Notes: generated by a model from the sequence alone, not told the origin. 64,000 nt of DNA from Agapanthus africanus (GCA_030015575.1 JASDDO010000001.1:326029595-326093594), one strand, 5' to 3'; shown: positions 35,784-47,973, counted from the first letter of the stretch. Made by a program: numbers and translations.

Positions 35784-36600
35784 CTTTTGCTCCTCACTGT
35801 GGCAGAAAAATATCCATAAGAATTCTTCGGATATCCCACAAACTTACAAACAACTGATAGTTCTTCGAGTTTGTCAGGATTTTGCCTTTTGACATGGGCC
35901 AGACAACTCCATATCTTAACTCGTTTAGGATACGGTCTCTTCCCACTCCATATCTCATATGGTGTGGTAGCTACAGATTTAGACGGAACTTGATTCAATA
36001 GGTATGCCGCTGTCTCAAGCGCATAACCCCAGAAGGAAATAGGTAACTCAGCATTGCTCATCATAGAGCGCACCATATCTAATAGGGTGCGATTCCTCCG
36101 CTCCGATACACCGTTGTGCTGTGGTGTACAAGGAGGAGCAAGCTGAGAGAGAATCCCATTCTCTTTTAGATAGTCCAGGAACTCATTGCTTAAGTATTCT
36201 CCTCATCGATCAGATCGAAGGATCTTAATACTTTTGCCCGTTTGGTTCTCAACTTCGTGCTTATATTCTCTGAATTTCACAAAAGCTTCAGACTTGTGTT
36301 TCATCAGGAACATATGTCAGTATCTTGAGAGATCGTCAGTGAATGAAATGACGTAGGAAGAACCGTTCCTGGTATGTGTAGACATAGGACCACATACATC
36401 ACTATGTATCAGCCCTAAGAGTACTGTAACTCTTTCTCCGTGTCTAGAAAACAGAGTTTTGGTCATCTTGCTTTTAAGACATGACTGGCAAGTATCATAA
36501 GATGATAATTTGAACGGATTCAAATATCCATCCTTATGAAACTTAGCTAGCCGTGTCGCATTGATGTGACCTAGTCTATAATGCCATAAGAAGGATTCGT
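35753..36600 (-). pseudogene. C6 integrase
   Basis: The HHCC finger residues appear in GHINATRLAKFHKDGY and CQSCLKSKMTK (about 36,460-36,590). The catalytic core follows with LIHSDVCGPM, then FTDDLSRY followed by a stop at 36,317, SDR then a stop near 36,203 (normally SDRGGEY), and HNGVSERRNRTLLDMV near 36,070-36,110. The final segment (35,753-36,076) reads [30 protein letters not shown] and a zinc-free C-terminus before a frameshift of about one base near 35,805. The three catalytic acidic residues are present but lie on separate open pieces. It would insert cDNA, leaving the 5-bp duplications seen here. Confidence 0.85.
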
Positions 36601-37224
36601 TCATTTCTGAACTCTTCCTCTTATGTGTGTTTTGTATATTAAATACTATAGTTTGGTTGAGAACGTATATGCCATTATTTAACGATCCTGATCCTATCAA
36701 CTTTTGATTCAGGAATATGTTCATAACATTATCCTGTACTACAAAATTATATCCTTCTTTGCTCAATAAAGAAACTGATGTAAGATTGCATATCAGGGTC
36801 GGAATGTAATAGCATTCGTTCAGAACCAATGGACTACCATTAGGTAATACAAGGTGATATTCGCCAACTGTTTTGGCTGCAATATTTGCACCATTCCCTA
36901 CTGTTACGGAATGATCACCCATTCCCAGTTCTCTACCTTTACGTAGCCCACGTCACTAATTACATATGTGGGATCCCGATCCGGTATCTAATACCCAGGA
37001 CGTAGAGTGAACTGAGAAACAGTTCTCAATAACTAACACACCTGAAGAAGATGCATCAGCATGCTTGTTCTTCGTTTGTGCGGCATGAGAATCCAGATAT
37101 TCTCCTATTCCCTGCTCAGTCTTATAACACTTATAAGAAAGAACAGGACCAACGTTCCCCTGCTCAGTATAATAAGCGGGTTCGGTCAATACATCTATAT
37201 TATTATCTTGATTAAGGCCTGACA
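36601..37224 (-). pseudogene. C6 short gag-replacement peptide and protease
   Basis: The ATG at 37,222-37,224 opens MSGLNQDNNIDVLTEPAYYT in the position where gag-bearing C5 has MTGLKLLLEKNKL. Only about 75 residues separate this start from the protease site LDTGSGSHICN (about 36,970-37,000). The capsid and CX2CX4HX4C knuckle are missing. The segment EYLDSHAAQTKNKHADASSSGV (22 residues, an aligned block) corresponds to the post-knuckle EYLDL..KKHGD region of C5. A stop interrupts just after HICN (36,956). The protease and GAG-pre-integrase continue at 36,600-36,922 (MGDHSVTVGNGANI, CYYIPTLICNLTSVSLLSKE). Shared by C2 and C10, so it is an inherited structure rather than a private deletion. Confidence 0.85.
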
Positions 37225-37997
37225 TGGTCGCTACCTGGAGAGAGAGAGAAGAAAACACTTTAGCGTATGCTGTTGCAAGATTAAATTGGTTATTATCTTA
37301 TCTAATCAGGATGGCTCCTACTGTTTTCATCAAATCTTCCTTCAAACCCTAAAAGGAATGACTAGCCAGGATTAATTACACCTTACAGGTTCGCCAATCT
37401 TTCAGCCATGCCAGTGTTGGTACTTTGAGGGAGGTCCCCGTGCATTCGCACGGACCTAATTAAAGTAAACCTCGTTTTCCCAGAGGCATAACCCTGTTAA
37501 CACCTTTCTAGACACCTACTTGATCGGCTAATTGTCCTGTGTAAAATTCTCCCAGGAGTATTTCTTACTCGCAGTGGGTATCGGGGTCCAACTATCTCAT
37601 AGGATGTATGCAATCTCATTACAAATTTCAACACTTGAAATTCCCGATAATATTCTGCCCCTAGCGATCTATGAACTTGACAAGGTCAACAAACCATAAA
37701 TCGCAAGTCAAGTTCAACCCGTCATTTCTCGATTGAATTAAACCCACCCGCATAACCCTTGGCATGGTCAACAAGGCCGTACGAATACCATAATCCTATC
37801 ACATCCCATGTTTTAGCAGATAAACATTAATTAGCTACCGTACATTGTGCCTTGACAAGGTCAACAAACGCAACACGAACACTAAGTAGGATTTATCTGA
37901 AATGACGGAGGGCTACAACAGTTTTTTAGAAAACCTATTGCGTAATGAACTTGATATCGTTGTAGAAACAAGTGATTTTGAAAAGGAGTGTTTTTGA

Positions 37998-38270
37998 GGC
38001 TTTTCTAGTTTCGCTAAAGTGGTCACTCCCGGTGAAGGGATCTCGGCTCTTTCCTCATCGAATAAGGTGCTGGGTATATCATATATACCGCTATGCAAAG
38101 TAAGAACTATAGAAGCAATCAAAAACTAAACCGTGAGTTTTTAGCATCTGCCAGTTTTGCTAAAGAGGTCACTCCCGGTGAAGGGATTTCGGCTCTTTCC
38201 TCATCGAATAAGGTGCAGGGTATATCATATATACCGCTATGCAAAGCAAGAACTGTAGCTACCATTTTTA
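37998..38270 (-). repeat. C6 leader tandem module, two units
   Basis: Two units of about 145 bp share CCCGGTGAAGGGAT, CCTCATCGAATAAGG and GCTATGCAAAG. In sense, each keeps an open frame containing FDEERAEIPSPGVT. Hairpins are at 38,053-38,067 and 38,199-38,213. The same duplication occurs in C2 and C10. Confidence 0.85.
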
Positions 38271-39269
38271 TAAAGTTTTGATTCTACAACATCTTTTAGG
38301 TTTCTTTCCTTTTATTAATCTCATTAATAAATCCCATCAGTTATGCTTCCTAAGCATCACAGAAGAAACAAAACCAGTAATATTTATATATCAACATATA
38401 TATATATATAGTATAAGCATTCGTCTCAGGCAGTAAAATGATCTCATCACAGAACATTGCAGCAGAAGATAACATATGAAACATTGGATATATTAGGACG
38501 TCCGTGTTTTATTTCGAGCCTGTATAAAACACGAATTCCACGGTCGCGATGAATAGCCAAACTCACATCCCTAGACCCCTATGAGAGCGGGAAGCAACTC
38601 TGCTAATTCTAGGGTTAGGAGACCCGGTCTCGACTCCTCGAGATGGCCTCCTACTGTACCCTAGAACCCGGTTACTTGTGCTCCCTTCCTTGGGTCTACT
38701 AATGCGGAAAAGTAAATAATATACAATGGTGACATCATCCTCAACCTGGAAGTGCCACAATAAAAGAATATTACAAACAAATAAATTTTACATGAATGAA
38801 AATAAACACCCTCATCTCACATAAAACCCCCGGCTATTCAGAACACGACGATCCAATATAACATATCACAACAACACATAATATCTCGTATCATCAACGT
38901 AAGCAAGTATGTGTATCCCGATTGTCATTGATGTATAGCAACGAAGCCGGCGATACAACACATACTACGCTTACGGTTAAAGAAAAGAAAGTGTAAAACT
39001 ATAACATTTGGAATCCACAATCACTTTAGACATCTTAAATCCGAAATATCACATACTTCGCATTTCATGCCTAACTACATGAATTCCACCTATTGTATCA
39101 CATTCCATATAAATAGACAATATTAAACTTTCCGATCGAATAATCAAATACCCAAGATTTCCTAAATAGCTCAACACTTGAGCGGAGTTCAAAAAATCCC
39201 AAAACATGTCACAGTCCCAATGAACCAGCCGTAGATGGGTCAAACCAACGCCTCACATGTGGCAACGCT

Positions 39270-39304
39270 AAACTACCACAAACCCTAGGGTTTAGTGGTA
39301 GTTT
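39270..39304 (-). other. C6 leader hairpin
   Basis: Arms AAACTACCAC and AAACCC pair with GGGTTT and GTGGTAGTTT around a 2-base loop, with one bulged A. It occupies the same leader position as the hairpin at 58,935-58,994 in C10, whose arms have a different sequence. Confidence 0.75.
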
Positions 39305-39635
39305 TGACGGTCATATAATCGAGTTAAGGTTACATTCTTCTTGAGGGTCCACAGATATGCTTGCATGTATTTCCGAAAGATTCAAACTCAAGAAAAATTC
39401 AACACTTGAATGTTTTTCGTGTCGGGAAAAAGTGAGTTATTGATATCCGTTCGAACATTTTAACACATTATAAATTATCCGGAAAAACTAAACGATGTTA
39501 AACATTCCGATTGAATCAACGAATTTTTAAGATCTCCAGAAAACTCAACACTTGAGTAATATTAAAAATTCCCAGAAGTATGTAGTGATACCTACGGATG
39601 TTACCTAGAAGTATCTGTCCCAAATACCCAAGTAC

Positions 39636-39683
39636 GGCCGCGGAACCGCCGTGCAAAGCATGGTATTGCCGCGGTTCCGCGGC
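39636..39683 (-). other. C6 GC-rich inverted repeat
   Basis: GCCGCGGAACCGC and GCGGTTCCGCGGC form perfect 13-bp arms around an 18-bp loop. Related GC words occur in the C2 leader and in G2. Confidence 0.8.
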
Positions 39684-39870
39684 GAATTAAGGGAATTAGG
39701 AGCTCGTATTTCATAGTTATCTATAGAATCACCTGCTTATTTTTCTGAGTATTTTTAATACGGAAAAAACTAACTTTTTAGAAAATTTCCAGAGAGTGGG
39801 TCAAAATCGATGTTTCGGGGTTCGATCAGACTTTTAACTTCGTCTACACATTGCCTAATGCTCTAGCAAG

Positions 39871-39882
39871 GCTCTGATACCA
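39871..39882 (-). other. C6 primer binding site
   Basis: GCTCTGATACCA is the exact complement of TGGTATCAGAGC, one base away from the 5' LTR. Confidence 0.95.
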
Positions 39883-39883
39883 C

Positions 39884-42087
39884 TGTAGGGTTACTAGGCA
39901 CTATCACAAGGGTCTATAAGGCATCAACCATGCCGAATTTAAATTTTCCAAGTGCCGAACAACCTAATGCGAGGACTTTGCTAGATAATTAGGTTAAACA
40001 TACATGCAAACAACTTTACATCTAAGAGAGAGAGATTACAACCTTTGTAGTCCGCTCCTTCACTTCATAAGCTCCGAGTAGTAGTTCCTTCACCGCGATC
40101 CTTGATCTCCCGGACTCAAAAGAGTCTTCACAAGCCGAACGATCCATGCTTGCTAGAAGTCTTCCTTTTCGAAGATGATCTACCTTGAAGAATCTTTAAC
40201 TCAAGCTCTCACTTCTCTAATCAAATATTAGAGAAGTAAACACCCTAATCTAAGTGGCTAGAATAGATGAGGATGATGAAGTAGGAATTTAGCACTCTTT
40301 TATTTTCAAATTCTCACACTAAATCATCACAAAACCAAAAGCTAGAATGCTTTTCAAGGAGGAAGAAGAAGATGAAACGTTTTGTGATGAATAATGAAAT
40401 TGTTGTTATAGTTACAAAACAACCTTGAGTTAATAATATCAAGTATTAACTCATGTAGAAAATTCACTAGGGTTAAGGGTTTGGGTTGGGATAAATAATA
40501 TCTCCAAAAATCAACAAAAAATATCTTTGCTTAAAACAAAAATAAAGTTCTAGAAGCTTCAAGAAAAAGCTAACCCAAATTAAACCCTAACTATGTTTAA
40601 TCTCCACAAATCATGTTGCATTTGTAATCAAAACTTGTTACAATATTATATATCACATATATAATATATTTTTGTAACAAAAGAAAATAATAAAATTAAC
40701 ATATATCGCATATTTATCAATGTATTATCCGGTGAGAAAATGAATCAATAAAGCGAGCTAATATTACATAACATAATGTAATATATCACATATATAATTA
40801 TACATTAAATTATCGAATCAATACTTGATCCGACAATCCCGCTATATCGCATATAACCGACTAATATATCATGTACCGATTCATCGAATCAACACATGAT
40901 CCGATGAACCGGCTATATTATATATACCCGGCCGATATCATATATCGCGAAAATAGAATACGGTATCTCATATCGTATTATCCTCGGTCCTGCACATATC
41001 ACATATGTTCTCCTACTCCGTTTTGCCTGAGCCAAGAAACCTCTGTGTTGGACTATAAAGAATCGTCAATACGCCGGCAGTGGGTGATGATCACATCAAA
41101 CACCCACAAGCTGCAAGCGGTCAGCTAAACATAACAGCCACCCAGGTATTGAGCGATCAGAAGATCAACAAGCAAGCCTGTACATACTCCTGTGAATCCA
41201 ATCAGTAACACTACCGTATAGTCCGGTCTCTTCGTCTGATATGTCGCATATCTAGTTTAGGGGTGGTAAACGTCAGACCCCAGTAACCGATAAGTCGTGT
41301 CGATGTGAGGCTCATAACGGGTCGAGAAACTACTGATAACACTTACCAATAGCACTCTGTATCAGGCCTGGCCAGGGACTTCCAGTTATAACCAATCGAA
41401 CACAGCACAACATCAACTCCCTATACCGGGAGAGACGAATCCCCTCCTATCGCTCATTGCCTCCATGTGATTCGGGACTGTACCCAAAAGCAACCGTTTT
41501 ACACGCCCTTTTGGACTTGGTAAGGTGGAAATCAAAGCACAGTGGGAATCACACAAGAGTCTATAACGATCTCGGGTCTACAGACTAACCTGTACCAGTG
41601 TCACCAGAGAACTGCCATTTGATGTGAGGTAAATACCATCTGGGAGTTCTCGGCGAGTCCGTTCAGTGTACCCAGTCTCTACTGAGCTCCCGTACACATC
41701 TTTAATGTCAAACACCAATGGATATGAGATCATCCATCGCCCATCATATGGGTCAAGATGCGTATACGCTAGTCTACTCTGGTGTATCGATGCCCTGTCT
41801 CGATATACCCCCGACTTGGAACAATTATAGGATGTACTCGTTGACTACCCTGGCCCACTAATATGATCTCATCATAGTCCCAGTAGTCAAGTACATATCC
41901 TAAGGGCTTTATCAACGTGTGAGAGCAAGACAGTAAACTAATACAAGTCAACACGTTAAGATAAAGTGAAACCAAATAGCATACTATCATTTCGAGCAAG
42001 AAAGTCCTCTCTATATATATCCAAGCATCCACTATAATATACATCATATGTACAATAATGGCCTCTAAGGCATATACATAACTAACA
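39884..42087 (-). repeat. C6 5' LTR
   Basis: The LTR is 2,204 bp, TGTAGGGTTACTAGGCAC to TAACTAACA on the plus strand, followed by target copy GAGAA at 42,088-42,092. Confidence 0.95.
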
Positions 42088-42997
42088 GAGAACCCGAACC
42101 GGTATCCAATATTCAGGAAGCAGAGTTTACAGAAAAACAGTTTTCAGTCACGAATACACTTGAAGCAAAAGCATCACCATGCTTCTTCTTCTTGAGATCA
42201 AGGTATTCAGTACAGTTCCGCTTCTAGTGTCCCGTCTTCTTGCAGTGAAAACATTCTCCTTTTCCCGACTTCTCAACCTTGGATTTGTCTCTCACTTGTG
42301 CCTTCTTGATTCCACCTCTTAGTTTGGTGGATTTCTTCTTATTGCTTCCCTTGGCCTTGGCTTTTGGGACGGAAGAGGAAAATTATCCAATAAGTAGAGA
42401 GGGAGACTTCGCCTTTAGCGCGCTCTCCACACTTCTCAATATATTGAGAAGTTCGGGTAGTGAATTCTCCATGTTATGCATGTTGAAGTTCACTATGAAT
42501 GGAGCAAAGGAAAAGGGAAGAGACTGTAGAACTATATTAACATATGTTTCGTTCTCCATTGTCCGTCCGAGTCCCTCAAGCTCATCTATAAGAGATATCA
42601 TCTTCAAAACGTGATCGCCTACTGGTGTGCCAGGAGCCATCCGCATCTGAAACAACTTTCGAGATGTTTCGCATCTCAGGGTCCGAGATTGCTCCCCATA
42701 CAAATCTTTCGTATGGAGAAAGATGGATTGAACATCCATCTGCCCATGCTGCTTTTGATGTGTATTGTCCATCGATGCAAGCATGATGCATTTGGCAGTG
42801 GCACAGTCAATATTCCACATTTTGCGGATCTCCCTATCCGCAACAGAAGATTCATGGCCTGGGATGGGAGGGGCTGAGGCAGTGAGAACATATGATACTT
42901 TATCATATGTGATAGCAATGTTAATGTTCCTCAGCCAATCTTTATAGTTCGGCCTGGTAAGCTTATTTTTCTCTAATAAAAGCTTAAGTCCAGTCAT
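42088..42997 (-). pseudogene. C5 gag and start of protease
   Basis: The ATG at 42,995-42,997 opens MTGLKLLLEKNKLTRPNYKD, a normal plant Copia capsid start, and the frame is open for 204 codons to 42,383. Diagnostic blocks are NYKDWLRNINIAITYDKV, DCATAKCIMLASMDN, HQKQHGQMD, GDHVLKMISLIDELEGLG and IVLQSLPFSFAPF. A lysine-rich segment and a CX2CX4HX4C knuckle follow (42,212-42,253). In the knuckle the Trp codon is TAG (42,224-42,226), and another Trp before the protease DTG is TGA. The protease active site (about 42,098-42,106) is where C6 inserted. This is the best gag copy in the window and a model for the Gag that gag-deficient relatives would need. Confidence 0.92.
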
Positions 42998-43589
42998 GGT
43001 TATCTGCCATTAGGAGAGAGAAAAGAATACACTCGGCGAAGGCTCTTGCAAAGATCAGATTGGTTATTATCTTATCTAATCGATGTCTCCCACTGCTTTT
43101 ATCAAATTTTCCTTCAAACCTTAAAAAGAAAATTAGCCAGGGTTAATTACATTCTACAACTTCGGTAACCGTTCAGCCAGGCCAGTGCCGGTACTTTGAG
43201 GGAGGATACCCGTGCTTTCGTACGGACCTAATTAAAATAAACCTCGTTTTCCCAAAGGCGTAGCCCCGTTGACACCTTTCTAGACACCTAATGGGTTAGC
43301 TAATTGTAAAATTCAAAACTCTCCTTGGAGCAACTCTTGCTCACAGTTGGATCGGGATCCCACTATCATATAGAAGGTATGCAATCTCATTGCAAATTTC
43401 AACTATTGAAACTCCCGATATGGTTTTTACCCATAGTACTCATGACCTTGGCTATGGTCAACTTATCATAAGCACTAGTCAAGTTCTACCCGTCATTTCA
43501 TAATTAATTAGACCCATCCACATGACCCTTGGCTATGGTCAACATAATCATGTGACTGTCCTAATTAATCGCATCATATGCTGTGTAGG
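42998..43589 (-). other. C5 leader, gag-proximal part
   Basis: It contains the pyrimidine tract CTCTCTCCTAATGGCAG just upstream of the ATG and two stem-loops at 43,435-43,476 and 43,519-43,554. It is cut at 43,589 by the C7 LTR. Confidence 0.85.
43435..43554 (-). other. C5 leader stem-loop array
   Basis: SL3 at 43,435-43,476 has arms AGTaCTcATGA and TCATaAGcACT (two mismatches). SL2 at 43,519-43,554 has perfect arms CACATGA and TCATGTG. In sense, both loops carry GTTGACCATAGCCAAGG. They correspond to SL3 and SL2 of C10. Confidence 0.75.
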
Positions 43590-45634
43590 TGTAGAGATTC
43601 TCTAGCACCATCCTAGGGTTTGGGTTGCATCACACATGCTATATTAAAATTTTAGGGGGTGCTAAACAATACCAACCATTAATCGAACTAGAAAATTAGG
43701 GGAGCATCATATAGTATCACATACAAAGTAGTGTCTAACACTATGTGGGGAGAAATACAACCTTTGTAGACTCCTTGGATCAAGTAGGGTTTGAACCGGT
43801 TCGCTTTTATCCTTTCAAGTGCACGATGATCCACCGCGAAGTCCTTTTCCTCAAGCTCTTAGCTTCACTTGATCTATAAAGAAGTGAAGCAAACAACCTA
43901 CACTAATAGGCTAGACTAGTATAGATTGGTAATGTGGGTTTGCATCTCACTTAAAAACCTTTTCTTTTTATGTTCTTCTCTCACTTTTGAAACCCTAGAG
44001 AGCTTGAAGGAGGAAGAAGGAGATGGCTAAACTTGACTCAAGTTAGAATAATGTAACATAAGCCCAACTGAATGAGAATTATGCCATGCTTAACTATGGT
44101 TACAAAATATCTAGATATTTTGAGACTTGTGGTTAAGAAAAACCATAGGGTAAAAAACCATGGGCAATGATACAATGGTATTGACTTTTGTCAACTCAAG
44201 AGAAGAGAGTATAATAGTCAACTATGATTTTATTCCCTTTTTGGTTTTCTTAAATAATCAAAATACATAAATAAGTTACCATGTGAGTCTTGCATTGCCA
44301 CCACCAATGTATCATCAACCATGACACATGTATGCTTATATGTGTGCATCCATATCAACATATACATACACTCATGCAGGCTTCATAAAGAAATAGGTTT
44401 TAATAAATGAGCTAATGGACTTAATATTAAATCAACACTTGATTTAATAACCCGGTCATATAACATACGACCCGTCCAATAGTAAACGCCCGATTAAAAT
44501 ACGGTATCTAATATACGCATTTAATCGAGCTCCCGCGCGTATCCCATATGCATCCCATATCTTTTTGCCTGAGCTAGGATACCCTTTTATGGGACTCTAA
44601 GACTCGTCAATACGCTAGCAGTAGGCAGTGATCACATCACATGCCCACAAAACGTCAGTGGCACAAGCTGTACGTAACGGCTCCCAGGTATTGAGCGATC
44701 AAAAGAAACACAAGCGACCCTGTCAAAACTCCCGTCGAGCCAACTGGAAACACTTACCGTATAGTCCGGTCTCTTCGTAAAACATGCCGCATATCAAGTC
44801 TAGGAATGGTATCGTCGACCCCATTAACCCAATAAGTTATGCCGGTATATGGCTAATAACAGATCAAGAAACTATTTATAACACTTATCAGTAAATCTCA
44901 TTAGCCTAGGCCAGGGACTTCCTGTTACAGCCAATCGTACATAGCGCAATATCAACCCCTAATACCGGAAGAGACGAAACCCCTCCTATCGCACATTGCC
45001 TCCATGTGCCTCGGGACTGTATCCAAAATCCACCTATTTGCACGACTCAGTAGAGCCGTGGTAGGGTGCAGATCAAAGTACAGTGGGAGGACGCACAAGA
45101 CTCTATGACAATCTCGAGTCTACAGACTAACCTGTACCAGTGTTACCTCAGAACTGCTATCCGATGATAGATATAATACCACATAGGAGTTCTCGGCGAG
45201 TCCGTTCAATGTACCCAGTCTTACTCAGCACCCGTATACAGTCTTCGGTGTCACCACACCAATGGATATGGGATCATCCATCGCCCATCATATAGAACAA
45301 GTAACGTATACGCTAGTCTACTCTGGAAATATCGATGCCCTGTCTCGATACACCAACGACTAGGAACATTTTAAGGATATCCTTATAAACTACACATGTC
45401 CCACTAGTATGATTTGCATCATAATCTCAGTAGTCGAGCAAATATCCTAAGAGCTTTATCAACATGTACCAAATGAATAAGAAGCATGATCTAATGAACA
45501 TGTCAAGATAAAGTACAACCAGATATCATACTATCATGTCGAGCAAGAATGTTCCATGAATATATATATACACACACACATACCGGTACATACACTATCT
45601 TATAATGGCCTTTAGGGCATACATATATCCAACA
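43590..45634 (-). repeat. C7 3' LTR
   Basis: The LTR is 2,045 bp, TGTAGAGATTCTCTAGCACC to ATATCCAACA on the plus strand. Close to, but distinct from, the C5 LTR pair (for example TCTAGCACCATCC against CTTAGCACCATACC). Confidence 0.9.
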
Positions 45635-45645
45635 ATCTCCCACTT
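45635..45645 (-). other. C7 polypurine tract
   Basis: ATCTCCCACTT on the plus strand, adjoining the LTR. Confidence 0.85.
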
Positions 45646-46195
45646 GCTCTAAGGCCAATTATTGGCATATCTCATACCTAACATCTCTAAAAGTCGCTCA
45701 TGCTGCGGCAGAGGGAGGTCCTTGGTGAGTGGATCCGTGGTGTTGTTCTTTGTATCTACTCACCAAATCTCGATTTCTCGGCGATCAACTATCTCCCGGA
45801 TCAGATGATATCGCCTGAGGATCTGTCTGGATCGCTGATGGGACCTGGGATCATTGGCTAACGCCATAGCCTCATTATTATCGCAATACAATGGTATTGG
45901 ATCAATAATGGTTGGAACTACTCCTAGCTCCGAGATGAACTTCCTCATATAGACGGCTTCCTTGGCAACATCATTTGCAGCAATATACTCAGCTTCCATC
46001 TTGGAGTCTGCAACGGTATCCTGTTTGGAAATCTTCTAACATATCGCCCCTCTATTGAGGGTAAATACAAACCCTGAGATAGATTTGCTGTCAACCTTAT
46101 CACTCTGGAAGCTCGAATCGGTAAAGGCCTCCATCTGGAGATCTCTGTTACCATACACCAAGAACATTTCTTTACTCCCTCATATGTATTTAAGT
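45646..46195 (-). pseudogene. C7 RNase H C-terminal fragment
   Basis: The open frame 45,760-45,999 begins at MEAEYIAANDVAKEAVYMRK and reads FISELGVVPTIIDPIPLYCDNNEAMALANDPRSHQ (aligned block), then RRYHLIREIVDRREIEIW. It keeps the catalytic glutamate context and the intact YCDN motif. Upstream, 46,000-46,185 is RNase H sequence in shifted frames (a TAG replaces a Trp codon in the KSSKQ region). The fragment ends at the deletion junction with leader sequence. It is too short to act alone and is the 3' remnant of a lost pol gene. Confidence 0.85.
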
Positions 46196-46196
46196 C

Positions 46197-47960
46197 CTTA
46201 AGCCATCACAAAAAAGAAATGAAAATAGAACGTACGCTTATGTCATCCGCATTCGTCACAATGTCCCGTTATGTACCGTTAAGTTACTTAACTAACGGCA
46301 TAGCGGGGCGGGACTAGCGTGGATGCAAAACATAAGCAACGTATATTATATATAATATATATAATACACCATTCGTCTCAGCATATAAAGTGATCACATC
46401 ACAGAATATCAACAGTAGAAGCACATATATAAATATATAGGATATACTAGGAGGTCTGTATTTTGTATTTAGCCAACAATAGAAAATACGGATTCTATGG
46501 TCGCGATGTATAGCCAAGTCCACACCCTTTGACCCTTACGAGAGCGGTAAGTGACCCTACTAATTCTAGAGTTTAGGAGACCCGGTCTCGACTCCTCGAG
46601 ATGGCCTCTCTCTGAACTCTAGAACACGGTCACATGTGCTCCCCACCTTGGGTCTATCCTAATGCCGAAATGTAAATAATACACAACAATGGTGACATCA
46701 TCCTCAACCCAGAAGTGCCCCAATAAAAGAATATTACATACAATGAATTTTACATGAATGAAAATAATAACTCTCATCTCACAGAAAACCCCCCGGCCAT
46801 TCAATCACGACGATCCTGCACATCATATCTCAGCAACACATAACATCACATGCCATCAACGTAAATAAGTATGCATACTGCAATTGTTGTTGACGTATAG
46901 CAACGAAACTGGCGATACACCACATACTACACTTACGGTCGCAGAAAATAAAGTGAAAACTATAACAATTGGAATCAACACTGCCTTTAGACATCATAAA
47001 CCTAGAATATCATATATACTGGATTTCATGCCTAACGATGCAAATCTTACATTTGGGTCACAACTATGAAAACACCTTTTCAAAAAAAATCGGGTAATTC
47101 AACAAGATTCCCGATTCTTCCTTAGGCCAAAATGTTAGATTTACACGCAACTAATTACTTTTCAGAAAACTAATTAGTGTAGATTCCAATTATTGTATTA
47201 TATTCACAAATATCTAGACGATGTTAAACGTTTCAATTGAATCAACAAACATCCACAAATTACCCCGAGAGCTCAACACTTTAGCAAAGTTAAAATACCC
47301 AAAATGTGCCACAGTGTCTATGGACCAACCGTAGAAGGATCAGCCCTTGCCTCACCTATGGCGCCACAGAACTAAAGCAAACCCTAAGGTTTGGCCACGG
47401 TTCCATGGTCATAGGATCGAGTTAGGGTTATGTTCTTCTAGAGGGTCCATAGGGATACTTGCACGATCTTCCGAATATGTTCAACTTGGAAAATTCGAAC
47501 ACATGGAAAATTTTCAGAGTAATGAGGTGGTGTGTGATATTCGTTCGAACTGTTAAACGTCGTCCAAGTTACCAAAACAATGTTAAAATTACGACTATGA
47601 AATACTCCGAATCAGCCCTTAACCAAAATTAACATCACATGAAATTTTGGGCTAAACAAACAATACCTGAAACCATAAAATATACAGACCATAGCACCCA
47701 AGAAAAACGAGGCAGAGAAGGGAAGTCTGGGACGGCCAGGCCGGATTTAATGGGGTTTCCATCGGGTCAAAACTGGTGGAATTGCCTCGTTTTTCTCTGG
47801 TGTTCTCGGCGCATCACATGCAAGCTTCTGCAGGTGCTTAAAAAAATTTCGAGGCCATTTAAAAATCGACAGAGAGCAGAATTCTAGGGTTTCAGATTAT
47901 CGTATTTTCGGAGTTATTTCGGTTTCGTAATATTTATAACATCGTCTAAGTTTCTGCTTG
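46197..47960 (-). other. C5 leader, LTR-proximal part
   Basis: Contains a long GC-rich hairpin at 46,265-46,307 (CCCGTTATG...CATAGCGGG) and a hairpin at 47,355-47,415 closed by CCTATG/CATAGG. Also the blocks GTGCCCCAATAAAAGAATATT and GGAGACCCGGTCTCGACTCC shared with C2 and C6. Open frames such as 46,619-46,804 (minus) have partial counterparts in C2 and C6 but lack consistent starts or frames. Confidence 0.75.
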
Positions 47961-47972
47961 GCTCTGATTCCA
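47961..47972 (-). other. C5 primer binding site
   Basis: GCTCTGATTCCA complements TGGAATCAGAGC, one mismatch to the canonical site. Confidence 0.85.
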
Positions 47973-47973
47973 C

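Larger units (their letters stand above)
37225..39870 (-). other. C6 long untranslated leader
   Basis: A leader of 2.65 kb, with no credible long ORF. It carries a stem-loop at 37,664-37,704 with weaker homologues at about 37,750-37,790 and 37,840-37,885. It also has a tandem duplicated module (about 37,998-38,270) with hairpins at 38,053-38,067 and 38,199-38,213, a near-perfect 16-bp hairpin at 39,270-39,304 and a GC-rich hairpin at 39,636-39,683. The GC-rich CCCG..CGGG hairpin found in C5 and C10 is replaced by an AT-rich stretch (38,380-38,412). Confidence 0.8.
31728..42087 (-). mobile_element. C6, full-length gag-deficient Copia element
   Basis: This is a structurally complete element of 10,360 bp. 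LTRs are at 31,728-33,939 (2,212 bp) and 39,884-42,087 (2,204 bp), with primer site, polypurine tract and a perfect target duplication GAGAA (31,723-31,727 and 42,088-42,092). Gag capsid and zinc knuckle are absent, while protease, integrase, RT and RNase H are recognisable. The LTRs differ at about one base in twenty by eye, so the insertion is younger than C5. It sits within the C5 protease codons, in the same orientation as C5. Confidence 0.95.
43590..46195 (-). mobile_element. C7, Copia element reduced to 3' LTR and RNase H end
   Basis: An LTR (43,590-45,634), polypurine tract and the 3' end of RNase H are followed, near 46,190-46,197, by distal leader of C5. The rest of C7 and the middle of the C5 leader were lost in one deletion. 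The left flank GTAGG (43,585-43,589) has no partner at 50,028, which supports this reading over a single simple element spanning 43,590-50,027. Confidence 0.8.
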
